Source: Temnopleurus reevesii
Taxonomy: Eukaryota > Echinodermata > Echinoidea > Temnopleuroida > Temnopleuridae
Length of the DNA: 64,000 nt
Reading direction: 5' to 3'
Assembly: GCA_036244855.1 (NCBI GenBank)
Contig: BQKZ01000723.1
Span: 787 to 64,786, forward strand
The position numbers and the translations under genes were made by a program. Below, piece by piece: positions 33,418 to 48,106 of this stretch (position 1 is the first letter of the stretch; every line of letters begins with the position of its first letter). The notes below the pieces were generated by a model, which saw only the letters and a list, made by a program, of their open reading frames with translations, did no database searches and was not told the DNA's origin.

Positions 33418-36400
33418 CTGTTTAGACCAATGAAAAATGATAACACATTGAGTACCAATTCTAATATAACAAAATTATATATTTACATGAATAAGAAGCA
33501 TGATATCAAAAGTAATGAGTGATTCGGGAAGTGATTGATTCGGGAAAGATGACAGGATCACTGATCTGCAGTCCTGAGCATATTTTGTGCAGCTCTGAAA
33601 GATCTGATACATTTTTTTAACATTCATGCCCAGTATAAGCTCCTGCAACATGACCAGAATTTGCACATGGTTAAACAGAGCTTGAAAATGACGACAGTTG
33701 AGTCTTGAATGTGACCCAACAATACAACATTTCATCAAATACGTCATTGCACGGGGGAAAGGAATACTCTCATTGAATTAATAGTTCTAAAAGCACACTG
33801 AATTACAAATTACGTGCCCTAATTATCAAGATGACGACATTGGTATTATGCAACTGATAGAGTCATTTTTCACGAAAGATCCTTGAAAAGTGATATTCAA
33901 GGAAAAAGTAAGAAAGAGAAAAACAGAGAAGAGGAGATGCACAGCACACAAAATCATAAAAATACAAGCAAAGAAAAAAATTGCAAAATTATGTTAAGTT
34001 TATCATCTTCTTTCATAAGTATTTTTATGAGTTCAAAATCTTACTCCTCCTTAAAAGATGTTCATCCCCTCCTAAAATCCTAGTGACATGCTGCACTTTG
34101 AAAACTACATTCTACAGCCCCACCCATCCCCTCCAAAAATGAATACCTATTTAGATAAGGCACATCTGAACCCAATGTAAAATTGACAACTGACAAACAT
34201 GACATGCATAAATCAGAAATACGAGCCTGCGACTGTTGACGAATGAAATCGATCAACTCATTGGAAATGGGATATGAACTTGACATAATTATGTCTTAAT
34301 AAATCTGCAGGGGGTAACAGAGAGCTTAAATTGACACAAGGAACAACAAGGGGTCCCCCTGTTCACAGTGCCTAATTGGCATCTAATAAAACTCCTATGA
34401 ATCATATTGATGGTCCCATCTATAGGCAAAGACGTGAGTGAATGAAAGACTGACTTTTGAGCTGAATGATAAAGGCCATTGATTGGAGTCTTTTTCATTT
34501 TTTTTTCAAGATCAAGAGACAAATACAGAGTTTAGAAGACAACAAAAAGAGGTTGATTGAAATATTTTGCAAAGAGGGATGCTAATTACATGTAGGTCAC
34601 TGAAACTTTTCCCAATGGATGGAACAAAGGTTCTCTATATGAGCACAGAAAATTGTATTAAAAAAAGGGAGATAAAATCTACTTTTTTAATTCATTCCCT
34701 ACTGAAATTCTAATATTCATGCACGAAACCTACAGGGATTGTACATTTTTGTTACTATTGATGTTGAATAAAAGAAATTTCCATCAATATTTTTGTCTTA
34801 TCTTGCTCATCTATAACTGTAGCAAAAATATGTAGCAATAAAAGCTGATATATCAAATACGGAATATTCACACTAAAGATCTGCATCTATTTGGTAAAAA
34901 TCAATACAAATCAATAAAAACCTTTACAAAAGTTTTCTTGTACTATTAATAGACCACATTTGTGGAGAGATTTCCATCTTTTAAATGGTTTCAAAATTAT
35001 CGTGATTGTTATTTGTATACTTCCAAAATGGTCTGACATGGATGCTTGTTTATTGAATGGTAGATTCAATTAAATTTTTAGCATCTCTTGCTGAAAAAAA
35101 AACATTGTCAATTTTATTCATGTAGTTTTCTCTTCATATATCATATATGGTGGAATTGTCATATTTACAACTTCAAAATGATCATGGGGTCATTATTCGT
35201 AGCAATTTTAGTGATGATCTTACAACTGACGCCTTTGTACAGATATAAACCATAATAGTATGCAACATTACTATCTCTGCCAGTCATTCAAGTCAGGTAT
35301 AGTCGAAATTATACACTGGCAACAAAAATAGCCAGCCTACAGCATCATGGTATCCCGGCTCCACAACAGATTCTCATCATTCCAGAAGAATTATCCTAGC
35401 ACCAACCCTGATCCGCAACAAACCAAACGCCGCTGCTGCGGAAGGGGGACAGCGAGAAAGCGGTCTTTTTGTCCATGAACGATGACATCCATGACCTCTT
35501 AGCTGAATTATATTGTTCAAGATCTTATAATATAAAACAACGTGTCTTTCAGTTTTTTTCACCAAACTTTTGATCAAATTGTGGCATAAGATAATGTTCT
35601 TAATATATCAGAAAATATGTTTGAAAAAAGTGAAGAGAATTTTTTGGCATGATCCCACAAAAAAGAAATTTATTGGTTTTTTTTTGTCACTCCTATATGA
35701 AGGAATAATTGTTTAAAAACTTTTCTTTGAAATAAAGTTGAAAGGCTATATGACCTAGTTCTAAAAGTACAGAGCAACACATGAATGTATAGGAATAAGA
35801 GACATACTCTTTGAAATTAATCCTTTCTTTCATTGACTTCAGTCCTACCTATTCTTCTACTATCATTACCCGCTTCTCTCGTCTTTCAACGATAATGACA
35901 TTGATATCTATTCAAATCTCCTAGCTCTCAGCTCATTTTTTGCTCCTTTTCAAGTGGTTCTGACTTTTTCTCTCCTCTCGATCCCTTCTCCGGGGTCTCT
36001 AACAAGTTAGAGATGGGAATTAGCCTTTTGTGTCTGTAGTATTTTTTTTCACCCCGGCTCGATCTCCCGGCCAGGGATAACAAAATACAACCCTGCCCCA
36101 CCCAATTGAGAGGTGACGTAAGCCCGTCATGTACCCGTGCACGTACACCACCGGTTGAATGCAATGCTGGATGGGAGCAATACCAGGAATATAGACACAT
36201 ATTTCTGAATCATAACCTTTTCCTCCATTAGAACGATGGGATTTGGGGTAAAATATCCTCCATGGGTCGGTTGCCACAGACGATAGAATGCTTGGGAGAT
36301 GCTGAGATGATAAATACTGTTGGCAGATCGGAGTACTTATGTTCATCTACCGTTCATATTTTAAATCTGATCTAGATTTGACATTGGAGCAGATCCCTAG

Positions 36401-38153
36401 TGAACTAATTCTAGGGGTTTTGATTCTCGCCTGCATATTGTTGGAATATGAGTAGTTAACAAGTGTTCGTTCAATAGTCTACATGTATGTCAATTAGCTG
36501 ACACAATATGGTATCATTTACAATAAATAGGTACAATTCACGAGAATCATTAACTATCATAAATGAGAGAATGGGAGGTAAAATAACTGAATTCTCTGGC
36601 AAAAATAATGGTTTAGAATACGATGGAATACAATATGATGTAAGAAATAAAAATTTTAGTTTTAGTTGAAAACATCTGAAATGTGAGACAGAGGAATGAA
36701 AGATTGCTGATGACACCAAGCACCTTTCATTGTGTCCCGTATACATGTCTTTATTCTCTTAATGTGAAAGGGTTCAGAGAGTGGGCCGACCTTCAAGCAG
36801 AAAGAGCACACTTGATTTTTGGCGATGACATACCCTCTAGAAGCTCCCTAACAGTCATTTGCCCTCCTTCATCAATAACAATTGCTAACTTGACATCTTC
36901 ATATTTTATACATTGAGGTATGGGTAGCAATAGGAGAAAACAATGCATAAAGTAAAAGGGGTGGGGCTGGGGGTAAGGTAAGGGAGAATGATACTGCATA
37001 CTGGTGGATTCATCTAAATGGAAAAAAAATAAGATTGTTCATAAAGGATAGAAAAAAGTCCACTATACATGAACAAAATCAATGAAACTTAATGAATATT
37101 TGCGATTTTTGTTGTGATTTACCTTGATTTTAAAAATACCGTAAAAACTGTATTAAAGAAAACAAAATTGAGGTATTGAATGTTAATTTCACAGGGACAC
37201 AGGCAAAAGAGTATGAGTGGAGCAAGAGATATATTTTGTGGTCTCCCAATGTCTCTAGCTACATGTAAGTAATAATTACAAGTTTCTACTGGAGAAATTT
37301 GAGATTACCTAAGAGAAAAGGCTTTCAAACATTCAGACAAATAATGGGTTGGATATTAATTTCAACTTAAGTTCATATTAGGTTAAGGTGTACCATTACT
37401 TTAAAATCATCTGTAAACGAAACCAAATACATGGTGGCATTTTCGCGATGCCTTTCTACAAGACCGATGTATGGTCTGTGCATTATGAATTGTGTAAAAT
37501 CTAAATAAACATTCAACTACTGCTCAGGCAGCATGTGCCATTAAGAAAGCTGTATGAATCATTTTTTCCATTTCACAAATGGCAAAAAACCTTATTTGCA
37601 AACTATTGTAAGACTATTTGTGACCATACTATGATCAATCATTGACTTTCCAATGAATTCTTTTACAGATATAAAAGATACGAACTCAAAGGAATATATG
37701 TTTTCATTTAGTTTGAAGAAAATAAGGAGCTTATTAGCCAAATTCACCCCCTTGTATATCATTTTTGACATAATATGCCATTTTGGTCATCTTTGTAGGG
37801 GATGCTCTTTGAGGAATGACATGAAGTTCAAAGGCTTGACATTGAACCAGTTTTTCATTATCTTAGCATCTCTTCTCATATTATCACGTCTCATCACGTA
37901 CATGACAAAACGATAGATAAATGGGTTGGAATTCTACACAAAGGTCAGCCCATTGTAATGATTTTAATGATTATATTTTACAGAATGACAAAGTAAGATT
38001 AAGATTAAAAATATGTTTTTAAAAATCACAGAAAAAAAGGAAAGCATACTATGCAATGAATGTAACTTAAGATAAATCCCTTTTATCAAAGTATATACGT
38101 CTCTGTAATTAATCTAAAAACATATTGAACATTTAATCTTAATTTGGCAGAGT

Positions 38154-38164
38154 CCCCCCCCCCC
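38154..38164. repeat. C11 homopolymer
   Basis: A run of eleven C followed by TCCCC. Confidence 0.9.
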
Positions 38165-38639
38165 TCCCCATGGTAGATACAAACTATGTTTACTTAATAA
38201 ATGGAGAATAACACTGTTACTGCACATTATCATTTTCTTTGTGGATACCAAACTCATGAATGCAAATAAAAAGAGACAGACATTGGAACATGTTTTGCCT
38301 TGTTTGAGAGGGCAAATTATGAATATTTCTATTTACATTTGAAATAGATAAACTGAGAAGATATTCATTGGCAAATATCATGCACATGAAATCATGTTGT
38401 ATCTCAAATTAATGAGAGCAAAGTCCCTATAGATCTGATAAAACAAACCCATTAATTGAGAAAATTCACACATTAGGTGCTGTTGAGTTGTGAAAACAAA
38501 TACAGGAGATTGAAAATTATCTTGTCACGGAATTAGCAAAAACGGTTGTGTGCAAAAAAATCTGATTTATCAACTAATGTTGATTAAGTTAATCAGACAG
38601 ACAGATTTTGTCAAATATTATAATCAGTTGTGAGGAATT

Positions 38640-38780
38640 ACTGTGTAATTACGGTAATTAATATTTAAAGAGTTGAGTCAACAAGAACGATAAAAGATGA
38701 AATATAAAAACAATACAAAGTATTGTATTGAGTAATGACAGTAATTAAAATTTGAAGAGGTGAATCAACAATCATGTGAC
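38640..38780. repeat. Diverged tandem duplication, about 87-bp offset
   Basis: ACGGTAATTAATATTTAAAG with GAGTTGAGTCAACAA near 38,651, and ACAGTAATTAAAATTTGAAG with GAGGTGAATCAACAA near 38,738, lie in direct orientation. Confidence 0.65.
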
Positions 38781-40440
38781 ACAGTTTTCTTCCAAAGATA
38801 ATGTCATTGCAATTAATCAATTTCAACATTCTTCTCCTGTTTTTGTCATTAATGCAACGTCACATCTTTTGATTTAAATAAATAGCAACCATCGAATGAA
38901 GCAAAATTCTTTAAAATGCTAAGAGTTCAATTTTTAGGTTAGATACTTATTCTTACCACTTTACTATTAACTGCATGAATCCATATTTTCTTCAGGTAAT
39001 GTTTGAAATAAAACATAGGCTGAGTTAAAGAAGGATTTCCATCAATTGGCAGAGCACAAAAGATGAAAGGCATAGTTTTGATAGCTTACAGTTTTGTTAT
39101 CTTTTGGTTGTTAGGAATCACACATGTTCATGCTTAATGATAAAAGGTTGAGATAGAAATCAAAATGAAAAGCTCTCAAGTAGGTTGGAACTGATTATCA
39201 GAATAAGATGTTGACGTACTGGAGCCAACATGTTGAGAGGATGGTATTGTGTGTTTGATAGCGGAGAAGCGTGATTAGATAAGCTCCTAGAAAAGAGGAC
39301 GACCGAAAGAGGGAAATAAGCGTGAGTGTCTTCTTGAATCGCTATCAGGCAATGACATCTCGCATAGGTAAGGTGAACAGACTGTACAAAATTGACAGCA
39401 TCCTTATTTAACCCAAGGCTTCTGAATTCTGATATACCCAAAAAGTTTGTACATGGGACACAAGGCTCTAATAACTAATCAGTTAATCTTGTAAATGCTT
39501 TACTAGAATGACCAATGGTGTGAGTGACAGATATAATGATCACAGCTTAAAGGCTTTGAATGACAGTATCAACATCCTTTCTTCAATTTATAGACAAGAA
39601 TATGGTCTCTTCAAATTCCTTTGTGCTTTTCAGGAAAATGAAAATAACCACTAAACAACTCTTCATGCAATGTAGATTGCTGATTATCAGAAGAATGTAT
39701 TACACATGTACACAATTTGGCTTGTTTGAGAATTAGTAGATTTTTCTGTTTCATTAATTTTAGTCTAATACTTCTTTGAACAGATGAGCTTACATGTATA
39801 TTGAGATGTATTGCAATAATACGAGATGTATTGTAAAAATATCAAGTATCATTTTTCTCATAATCACTGTCTTTGGGATGTGGTCTGTTCTTCTTTGTAA
39901 TTAAACCTCATAAAGTTGTGAAAATTAATCTGATCTGACCTAGTTTTCCTCGGAGATAGTACCACTTGCTTAATAGGGTTTTATGACATATTGTCTGATG
40001 GTTAACTGAATGAATCTAAAGCATAAAAGAAATGGGTTTTATCTCTCCCATCATCTACCACCAAACCAACTATCTGACCACAGCAAAGCTATATTACTTT
40101 TAGTTGTCAGGCACGCTTCAGCTATTATAGTGCATGTTTACTGGTGGGTTATAGCATTGTAATGTTTGGTGGAACAATACTCATTCACTTGTTGTGACTC
40201 GGCATTATGATTGTTGTTAAACATCTCCGAGCAGGGCAATTTTTTTTTAATAGTCAATGGGCATCTATTCTGCATGCCTAGTTGGGAAGCATGAAGACAA
40301 TGAATGGGGTGGATAGCTGATAGGAAAATATTTTAATATAGTAGGATCCCATGACGCAATAGGCACAAATGAGAAACTAGGGCAGAGACGTGAAAGAGAG
40401 GTATGAGCGTGGATGATCATGCTTTCGTTTTCTTTTTTTC

Positions 40441-40458
40441 GGGGGGGGGGGGGGGGGG
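40441..40458. repeat. G18 homopolymer
   Basis: Eighteen consecutive G after a T-rich stretch, directly beside a CpG-rich block. Length is likely unreliable in the assembly. Confidence 0.95.
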
Positions 40459-40459
40459 C

Positions 40460-40700
40460 TCACGGAATCATGTAGTAAGTCATCCTAGCACGACACTACA
40501 TTACACGGCTGATTGGACGAGCTGGGGAGAAATAGGTGATCAGTTGCGGTCCACCGGTTATAACGAAGACGTTCATTTACGCCGCGAGTTGATCATGCCC
40601 GAGCATGATCTCACACGGCGCTCCACCATTTGTATGGATCTGAGGAGGTCCATCGAGGGGGTCTGCACTGCGCCTTTTCACTGGAAGAAAGGGGCGCAAA
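40460..40700. promoter_or_regulatory. CpG-rich block next to the G18 tract
   Basis: By eye about 16 CpG in roughly 220 bp, against very few in the flanking DNA. The plus-strand frame through it has no known domain and begins inside the poly-G tract, so I do not call it a gene. A cis-regulatory module or a remnant of an inserted element are both possible. Confidence 0.25.
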
Positions 40701-43700
40701 ACAGCACCCCTGGACATGAGGACATGAATTGTATGTGACAATGAGACCCCCATTACCTTGTCAATGTAGTCATAGATCACTTTTGAATTAGATGTTATTG
40801 AAAGAGATATGGTTTACAGTTTTCATATGACTTTGACTAAGAGGTCATGTACTTCCAATCTGTATGAATAACCTATCTCCTCTAAAGGCGAAAAGCCAAA
40901 TACTGAATTAATTGCGGGAAATTTGTAACCCTAATAGGTATAATCCACTTCTTTATCCAATGGCATGAAAAATAAATTGAATATGATAAATTGGACATAG
41001 ATAGATTTGCAAATATGATCCAGTTTTACTAAAATTCCCACACTCTTTATAACACGCTTGAAAATGCCCCTTTGAAATTTGAAATTTTCAGATCCGATGT
41101 ATCTGGAAAATTTCTTTGAAAATTCTACTACAGCGCTATGAATTTCAAATTAGATCACCAACTACATCAATACTTTTGATAGATATGCTGACAAACTTTC
41201 CATGAATAATTCAATGATGATAATCACTCAATTCCATATCAAAATATAACCAAGCAGAGAAATGATATCATAATTCTATTTGCAAAATTAAAAAAAAATG
41301 AATTGATAATTTTTCTGTTGTCAATGCATCTTGAAAGAAGCCAATTTTTGTGTATTCTCGCCTCTATCATCCATTAATTAGAAAACAGTGGGTACCAAAA
41401 GAACTCCGCAAGCACCATTGTAAGTCGATCAGCTTTAATTCATGCAAGTTGGGATAGGATAGCCGTACGACCCAAATGAACGAACGGCAGCTAGTGTCAA
41501 AATCTCAATGATTTATCGTCTTTGGGAATGGTTGACTCTCTATTGCATAGGAAGGTACAGAAGAGAGACTGGATTGAAGTATTGAGTGCTGCAGAATTGA
41601 GGGGGTCTTTATAAAGGAAAGGGAATGATGCATGATCATTGCAATCACATAAGGACTATTAGGAGTGTAACATATTTCATTCATGAATGAATTTGCAAGA
41701 AAGTCAAGACAAATTTCTGAAATGAGCAACAATAGATCATAAACAATACAATTTTTAACAATTGACCATAAATTGAATCTATGCTAAAATTGGAGCAAGC
41801 AAAGCAGCTCAATTCATTCCTTTACACCCTAACATTCCGATTTCCTACATTAAATAAAAACAGATTCAACTGCCCACAAAGCCCAAGTGTTTACATTCAT
41901 TCAGCAATTTTATAATTTGTTTCTTTTGGAAATAAATCACTTAAAAGTGGATCAAGACACAAAAGACAGATTTGTCCGATAGAATTAAGGCTTTCGATGG
42001 AGAGGAAATGCTCAAGTGAACAATAATGACGTTAGAGCAATTGCGTCAAACATGGGGATAGTAGAAAGACATGAGGTCTCTGATATCGTGATAGAGGAGC
42101 AAGATTGGCGGATTAGCGAAGATAGTAAGGTCAGAAAAGTGAAAGGCCGAGATTGTGGCGACACAGCTGAAGCGTAGAATGAAAACATGAAACAGTTTCA
42201 GTGGATGTTCATCAATGAAATAAGCATTGCCAGACTTGATATCGGAATATAAGCAAACATGTGTCCATGTTTTCATGAATTACATCAAGAAGAGGTCTGT
42301 AGTATTTTGTTGTTGCTGCTGTCCTAAAAATAATACACTGAAATAATGTTTTTCCTGCATACATGTCATCTACTTTGAGATCATCTGAAATCAATCGGTA
42401 TCAATTGCACAAGAATTTAAAAATAAACTGAACAAACACAATGGAATCGACCAATGACGTAGATGTCTATTGTTTACGAACAGAGAAGAGAATAACCCGC
42501 CATCATTTCCATCCCAAGCTTCAGATCATTCCACTCTTTTCTTCATTTGCTCAATTATGCAATCAAAATCTGATCTTGATTCCAATAATCATCAATCAAT
42601 CTGCCAATCATGCCAACGTGGTCGTTTTTCAAATCAAATCAACAAGGCCTATTCAATCAAATCATGAATTATGATATTTACAGAGATCATTCTCTCTATT
42701 TGATCTGGGAGTTGGAGTGTCCCATAGAGACTCCAGACCGTCTCAGTGGATAGACTGAGATGCCCCGCCTTCTATTTAACTCTTTAGCAACTAGATGTTA
42801 CATACAAAATTCATTATCTTGATGAAAGATGTAAAATGTAAAATACTTTTCACATTTGAACCAGTTGGGATGCAGAAAGGTTTGGCAGAAAAATCTGGCA
42901 AAAAAGTTTCTATTGTATTTTGCCAGGGTTTTTTTTTACAGATTCATTTTGGGCGCCATAATTTATTTGTTTTTATTGTAGGACATATGGAGAGTTTAAC
43001 CTTACTACAGGGAGCTCATGTTTAAAAGAATTTCATTAATAGAATTTCATTATAACCACTTATATATTAGCAATGCCATAATTGTGTACCATAATCATAT
43101 CAATCAATATTGACATAAATTCTTGTCCTATACACCGCCCCAGACTTTCTGATTTACCAAATAGTCACTTTTTATGTTCTTTTATAAAGCAATACAGGTT
43201 TATTTGAAATGTCAATATATGAATATTTTTAGATATCAAATAAGATTGACAAATTAATCTTTGATAGATATCTTGGGGTTAACAAACTGGCTAGGTACTT
43301 CAGGCAAACACGAGCTTTAAATATAACTTTTCTTTAAGGTGTATCTTAAAACGCTTTGTCAACCAAGCGATCAGAACCATGACAAATCAGTCAATATTGA
43401 ATGACATGGAACTGAAGATTTCTTTTATGTGCCCTAAAATGTTTTCTGAAGGCCAACGATTGTGCCTATTGTGTTCCTAAATGCTGTAGACTTGTGGGTT
43501 TTTATTTGTTTGGGGCAGGATCGGTGACAAACTCTCGTCTTCCTGCCCTGGTAAAGCTCAAATAGGAATAAGGCCAGAATAGATTTAACTTTTGTGGGAG
43601 ACAGGGAATTAATTCTTTGCAGGTATATAGGATTACAAAATCTTCAAGGCAAAGATTCTGCAAAAAATTCTCAGTATGAAGGGATATAGTTCCAATAATT

Positions 43701-46700
43701 GTTTTCTAAAAAGTCATATTCCGGTCCTTTCCAACCAACCCCTTGAAAATAATTTTGAATACTTTTCGGCGGTAACCATAATTACCATCACACACGATCA
43801 AAAACATTTCACATATGTTCAAACAGTAGTAAGTATACATTATATACTAATCTGATAGAATTAAGTGTAATTGAGAGTGGTTTATGTCAAATGTTCAACA
43901 TTATCTTCTCATGATCAATTTCAAAGAAAAACAACTTTCCATTTTGCTTGCAGTACCAACTCGATACTATGCAAATTTACCATGTCAAATTATTCACCCA
44001 CATTGAAAAGCCTATGTCGCCATTAAGCATTTACGAAAAATTGAGAATAGAATTTCCAGAAATATTGCTCCCATACCTTATTCAAGACTGAGTGATCCAA
44101 CGTCAAAGCAAATAATTTGTAAAAAGCATTCAAATTGTTTTTCTTTCGTTTCTCTTCGGAGCAAGAGAGTCACAAGAATCGGCCTAACTCAATCAATCTC
44201 TTTCAACCTTGGGAAACATCTCTTGATACATTACATCCTTTTGCAATATATGGAACTACTCGCGGTTTCAAAGTAAAATGACTGAAGATGTCTGCATGAA
44301 CACAGTCATATTCAGGTTGAGTGATATTTTTGAAAGGTCAATATTTGCATTTTCATTTTCATTATTCATCCTCTGTCTTTGTGTACATGTATGTAGAAAA
44401 CAACATTTGTGTACACAACCAATGTGAGTTTAATACCAAATAGGCTCACAAATGTGGCATATCATTAATGCGATATTCCAACTTATTTACATGAAAACAT
44501 TCATATCTAAATGCAAAAATATGTTGAAAGAAAAATGCTCAAAATGTTTGATGGAACAAATGATTCCGTAAAATATAAAATGCAATGACCGTTGCTCAGC
44601 TTTATGAGTTTGGTTACTTGGAAGGTACTATAACATAATTGTATTGTAATATTCAGAAACAGGGATATATTTACAATGAATGTATGCACCCTGAAAGTAA
44701 ATAGAGATATGATCATAAATCTGCAGCATCCGTAATCTACATCACGCCTCCATGAACGGTGTGTCATAATATAAATCTATACGGTGAGAAATTATGGTTT
44801 AAGGGAACGGCCTGGGGGCCCCTATTTAGAATGGCTGGCATAGCATCCCATGTCATAACTGTTAAACTGTGAAATATTTATAGCTTTAATACTCAAGTGA
44901 CAAGACAGACAAAACATAGACAAGATTGTTCAGACACACACGCACATGTTGAACAGGAGAGATTTGTGGCCGCCATGACTGAAAGCGTTGGTAAATTGGC
45001 GTGGCAGCGTGGGGGTTAAATCTAATATTAGCTTGTGAGGGGTCACATATGATAGCAATCAAAGTGTTATTATCGACATCTTAACACCCATTAAAACCAA
45101 GTTTATGTGTAAACACTTGTACGAGGACAAATGTAACACATGCAGCTAAATAGTACATTGGACCTTATGTGAAATATTATTTATTATTCAATTAGATAAT
45201 ATAAGAAGTTCATGAATTTCTTACTAATTTTGCTGACCAAAATTACCCCACAGCATTATAAAATGCAACAAATATGAAGAAATGATTCAATATTGACATA
45301 AATAAATTTAACAATTAATCAATTTGGTATCTGGCTTTAATAACAAATATTCAAATATAACTCTAAAATATACAAGTAAATAAAATATGTGCACTGTCAA
45401 GAAAAAATTTTAAATAGCAAAATAGATGAGGAAAATGACAGAGAAGTTGTTTGCATATTATGGTAAACAATTTGAAGTAGGTCCTTACAGTTGTTACACA
45501 ATGAGAGTTTTTCGACAAAACAAGGGTGTTTTCAATTCTTTTAGAAATCAAGCAGACACTTGACTTCAGTCTTGAACTCTAATAGATTTAATTCTTATTC
45601 ACAGACACCCTTAATACGCTCATTGAATGTACGCCATCAGACATCTCAACTATTATTGACTCTACGAATTGACAATATTGGAAATGTCTGTATAACTAAA
45701 GATCAAAGTCAATAATTTGCACAACGATATGTTTTCTCTGGGATGATTACTTTGGCAATTTCAAAGAGGGCTTTTGCTCCTTTATTTTTGTTCCCCTAGA
45801 AATGTATACTCACAAAAAATTGTAATTTGAAGAAAAGACTGTGGAAATACTAGTGTATCAATTGTGTTTAAAATGTGAAAATGATGGATTGCTAGCACAA
45901 GCAGGATCATTTATAATATCCATCTCAATGTTTCCTTATAAAATGAATTTCCAGCAAACATTCAGTGCATTCCATTAGAGTGTTGAACTGCAGAGCTTGA
46001 GTATCATACACTAATTTGACTCTAATACAAGATTGTGGGAGCTCTCTGAATTTGTGTTGGGGCTGAAATGGAAATATTGGGGGCAGTGATTCAAAGATGG
46101 CAAAAATAATTCATGCTTCTAAACCCTTCTTCCAAATTCTTTCCCACAACCGAACAGGTTATTCCAATGACCATCCGACCCTCTCAATCTCTCAAGCAAT
46201 TACTTAGAGACTGGCTCACCACTTCTTCGTGCAAACACAGTGCTAATCCAATCTCTACAATTGCCAAAAGAAAGGAGCCCATTCTCCATCCACTCTAGTA
46301 TTCTCAAGAAATATTCATGAGATGGTTGAACAGAAGCAAGGCTTCCAATTCAGCCATAGAAGATATAATAAAGAGGCCCTTTCCCCCATGCACTTGAAAT
46401 CGGGCCATTAATGGGTCAGAAAAGGGAGGGAAAGGGTAAAGAAATGGGTGGGAAAGTTTGATTAGGGTACAAGAAGACCCTAAAGTTCATTATGGCCTGC
46501 TATTTGTAGATTTGGTGCCCTCTCTGCTTGGTCTGCACTTTAAGCTACTTAAAACTCTTGTTCATTTCCTTACCATGCACACAAGGCATAGTCTTTGAAA
46601 CAAAGACCTTTTTCTTAAAATGTGTGATCTAAGCAAGTTCAAAATACGCTCATATGAATACTATAGAAATAATTATATCATCCATTTTGAAGGGAGAGAG

Positions 46701-48010
46701 GATATGATATTTTTAATTAAATTTCCATCTTCAGAAACTTCCCTTTTATTCAAATTAGACATCAATATAAGAGAAATGTGCATTTCAAAGTTGACGCTTC
46801 ATTAACAGACCTAATTTTGTATATAATATTGCACTAGGGCAATACAAAAACTCATATATTTCCCTGATCATACTGCAATTACATGCAAGTATGCAACATA
46901 TCATTCCAGACTTCAATATTAATATTATTATATATGCATGCCCACTTCTGGGCGAGATATCCACAAGAATACAAATCATTCATAACCATGAAAGGGTCTG
47001 AAAATGCAAGACTAATGCAAACACCACACGCTACTTATTGCATAACCTTGGTGCTGGAAAAGAGTCTAGAGTAAACACTACACTCATTCAGCTGCATGCA
47101 TTGTTGAGTGCTCAACGAGGATTGCACATGGTTAGCCTCCGCTAGATCTTTACGGTCATCACTACCTCAGAAAAGACAACTTTCTCTCTCTAAATATCTT
47201 CTCTATATATCTGCAGACTTAAGATTTAACATGGAGTATGCTAGCTAGGATTCCTGCACTTTCAATCGAATCCAACTAAATTCAGCATGAAAGAGAGCAT
47301 TTAATCGCAAGAAAGAGAACATTTAATCTCGACGTGAGAATTAAACCAGATTTAACTCATCTTAACTCACTAAAAGTGTCCAAGCGGGTACAATTTTATG
47401 TGCATGACTGCGCACAACATGAAAATATGTGTGACGGTATTGTATTTTGGATATTTTCATGCTTTTTATAGACACTGATTGAAGTTAAAGTATAACAAAT
47501 TTTTGAAAATTACATTTTTGATTAAGTTCACATCTACAGTAGAAAGCAAGATTTGTAGAAAATAAATATTTCACTTTAAAAAAATATAAACCGAATGAAA
47601 AACATGCAATCATCTATGATGTTTGAAACAATTCTGTCTTCATTAATTCACCTCGGGATTAGTCATTTTTCTGTCGTTTCACTATGGTGAATGTCAACAT
47701 TTGATGTTGCATGAATTATCGAAATGTGTTCCACTAAACACATGACTCATAGCAATTATGTGTAAATTTTTCCTGAGAGCTAGAGGGCATAGCTTTATTT
47801 GACGACTAATTACAATAAATTATGACAAAATTTAATTTCAAGATTCAAGTTTTGTGGAAATGTGTCATCTCCTCACCATTATGCACAAAATATGAAACAT
47901 ATTGACATGTCCCATTACATACCTAATATGCTCCAACAATATTTTCATGGTACTAATTCGTTGGCATGTATCTATAATAATTGTATCACTCTTGGTCGCT
48001 CTCGATCCCC

Positions 48011-48106
48011 CCCTCTCTCTCTCTCTCTCTCTTCCTCTCTCTTTCTTCCCCCTCCTCTTCTTTCCTCCTCAAACACACTCATCATCATCATCATCATCAT
48101 CATCAT
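48011..48106. repeat. CT and ATC microsatellites
   Basis: A CT run at 48,013-48,032, then a pyrimidine-rich stretch, then about nine ATC units at 48,080-48,106. The apparent reading frames with poly-Leu/Ser and poly-Ile are repeat artefacts. Confidence 0.93.

Noticed and set aside
40403..40738. Plus-strand 111-residue frame with a poly-Gly segment
   Set aside because: Starts within a G18 homopolymer, has no known domain, no splice context and no neighbouring exon.
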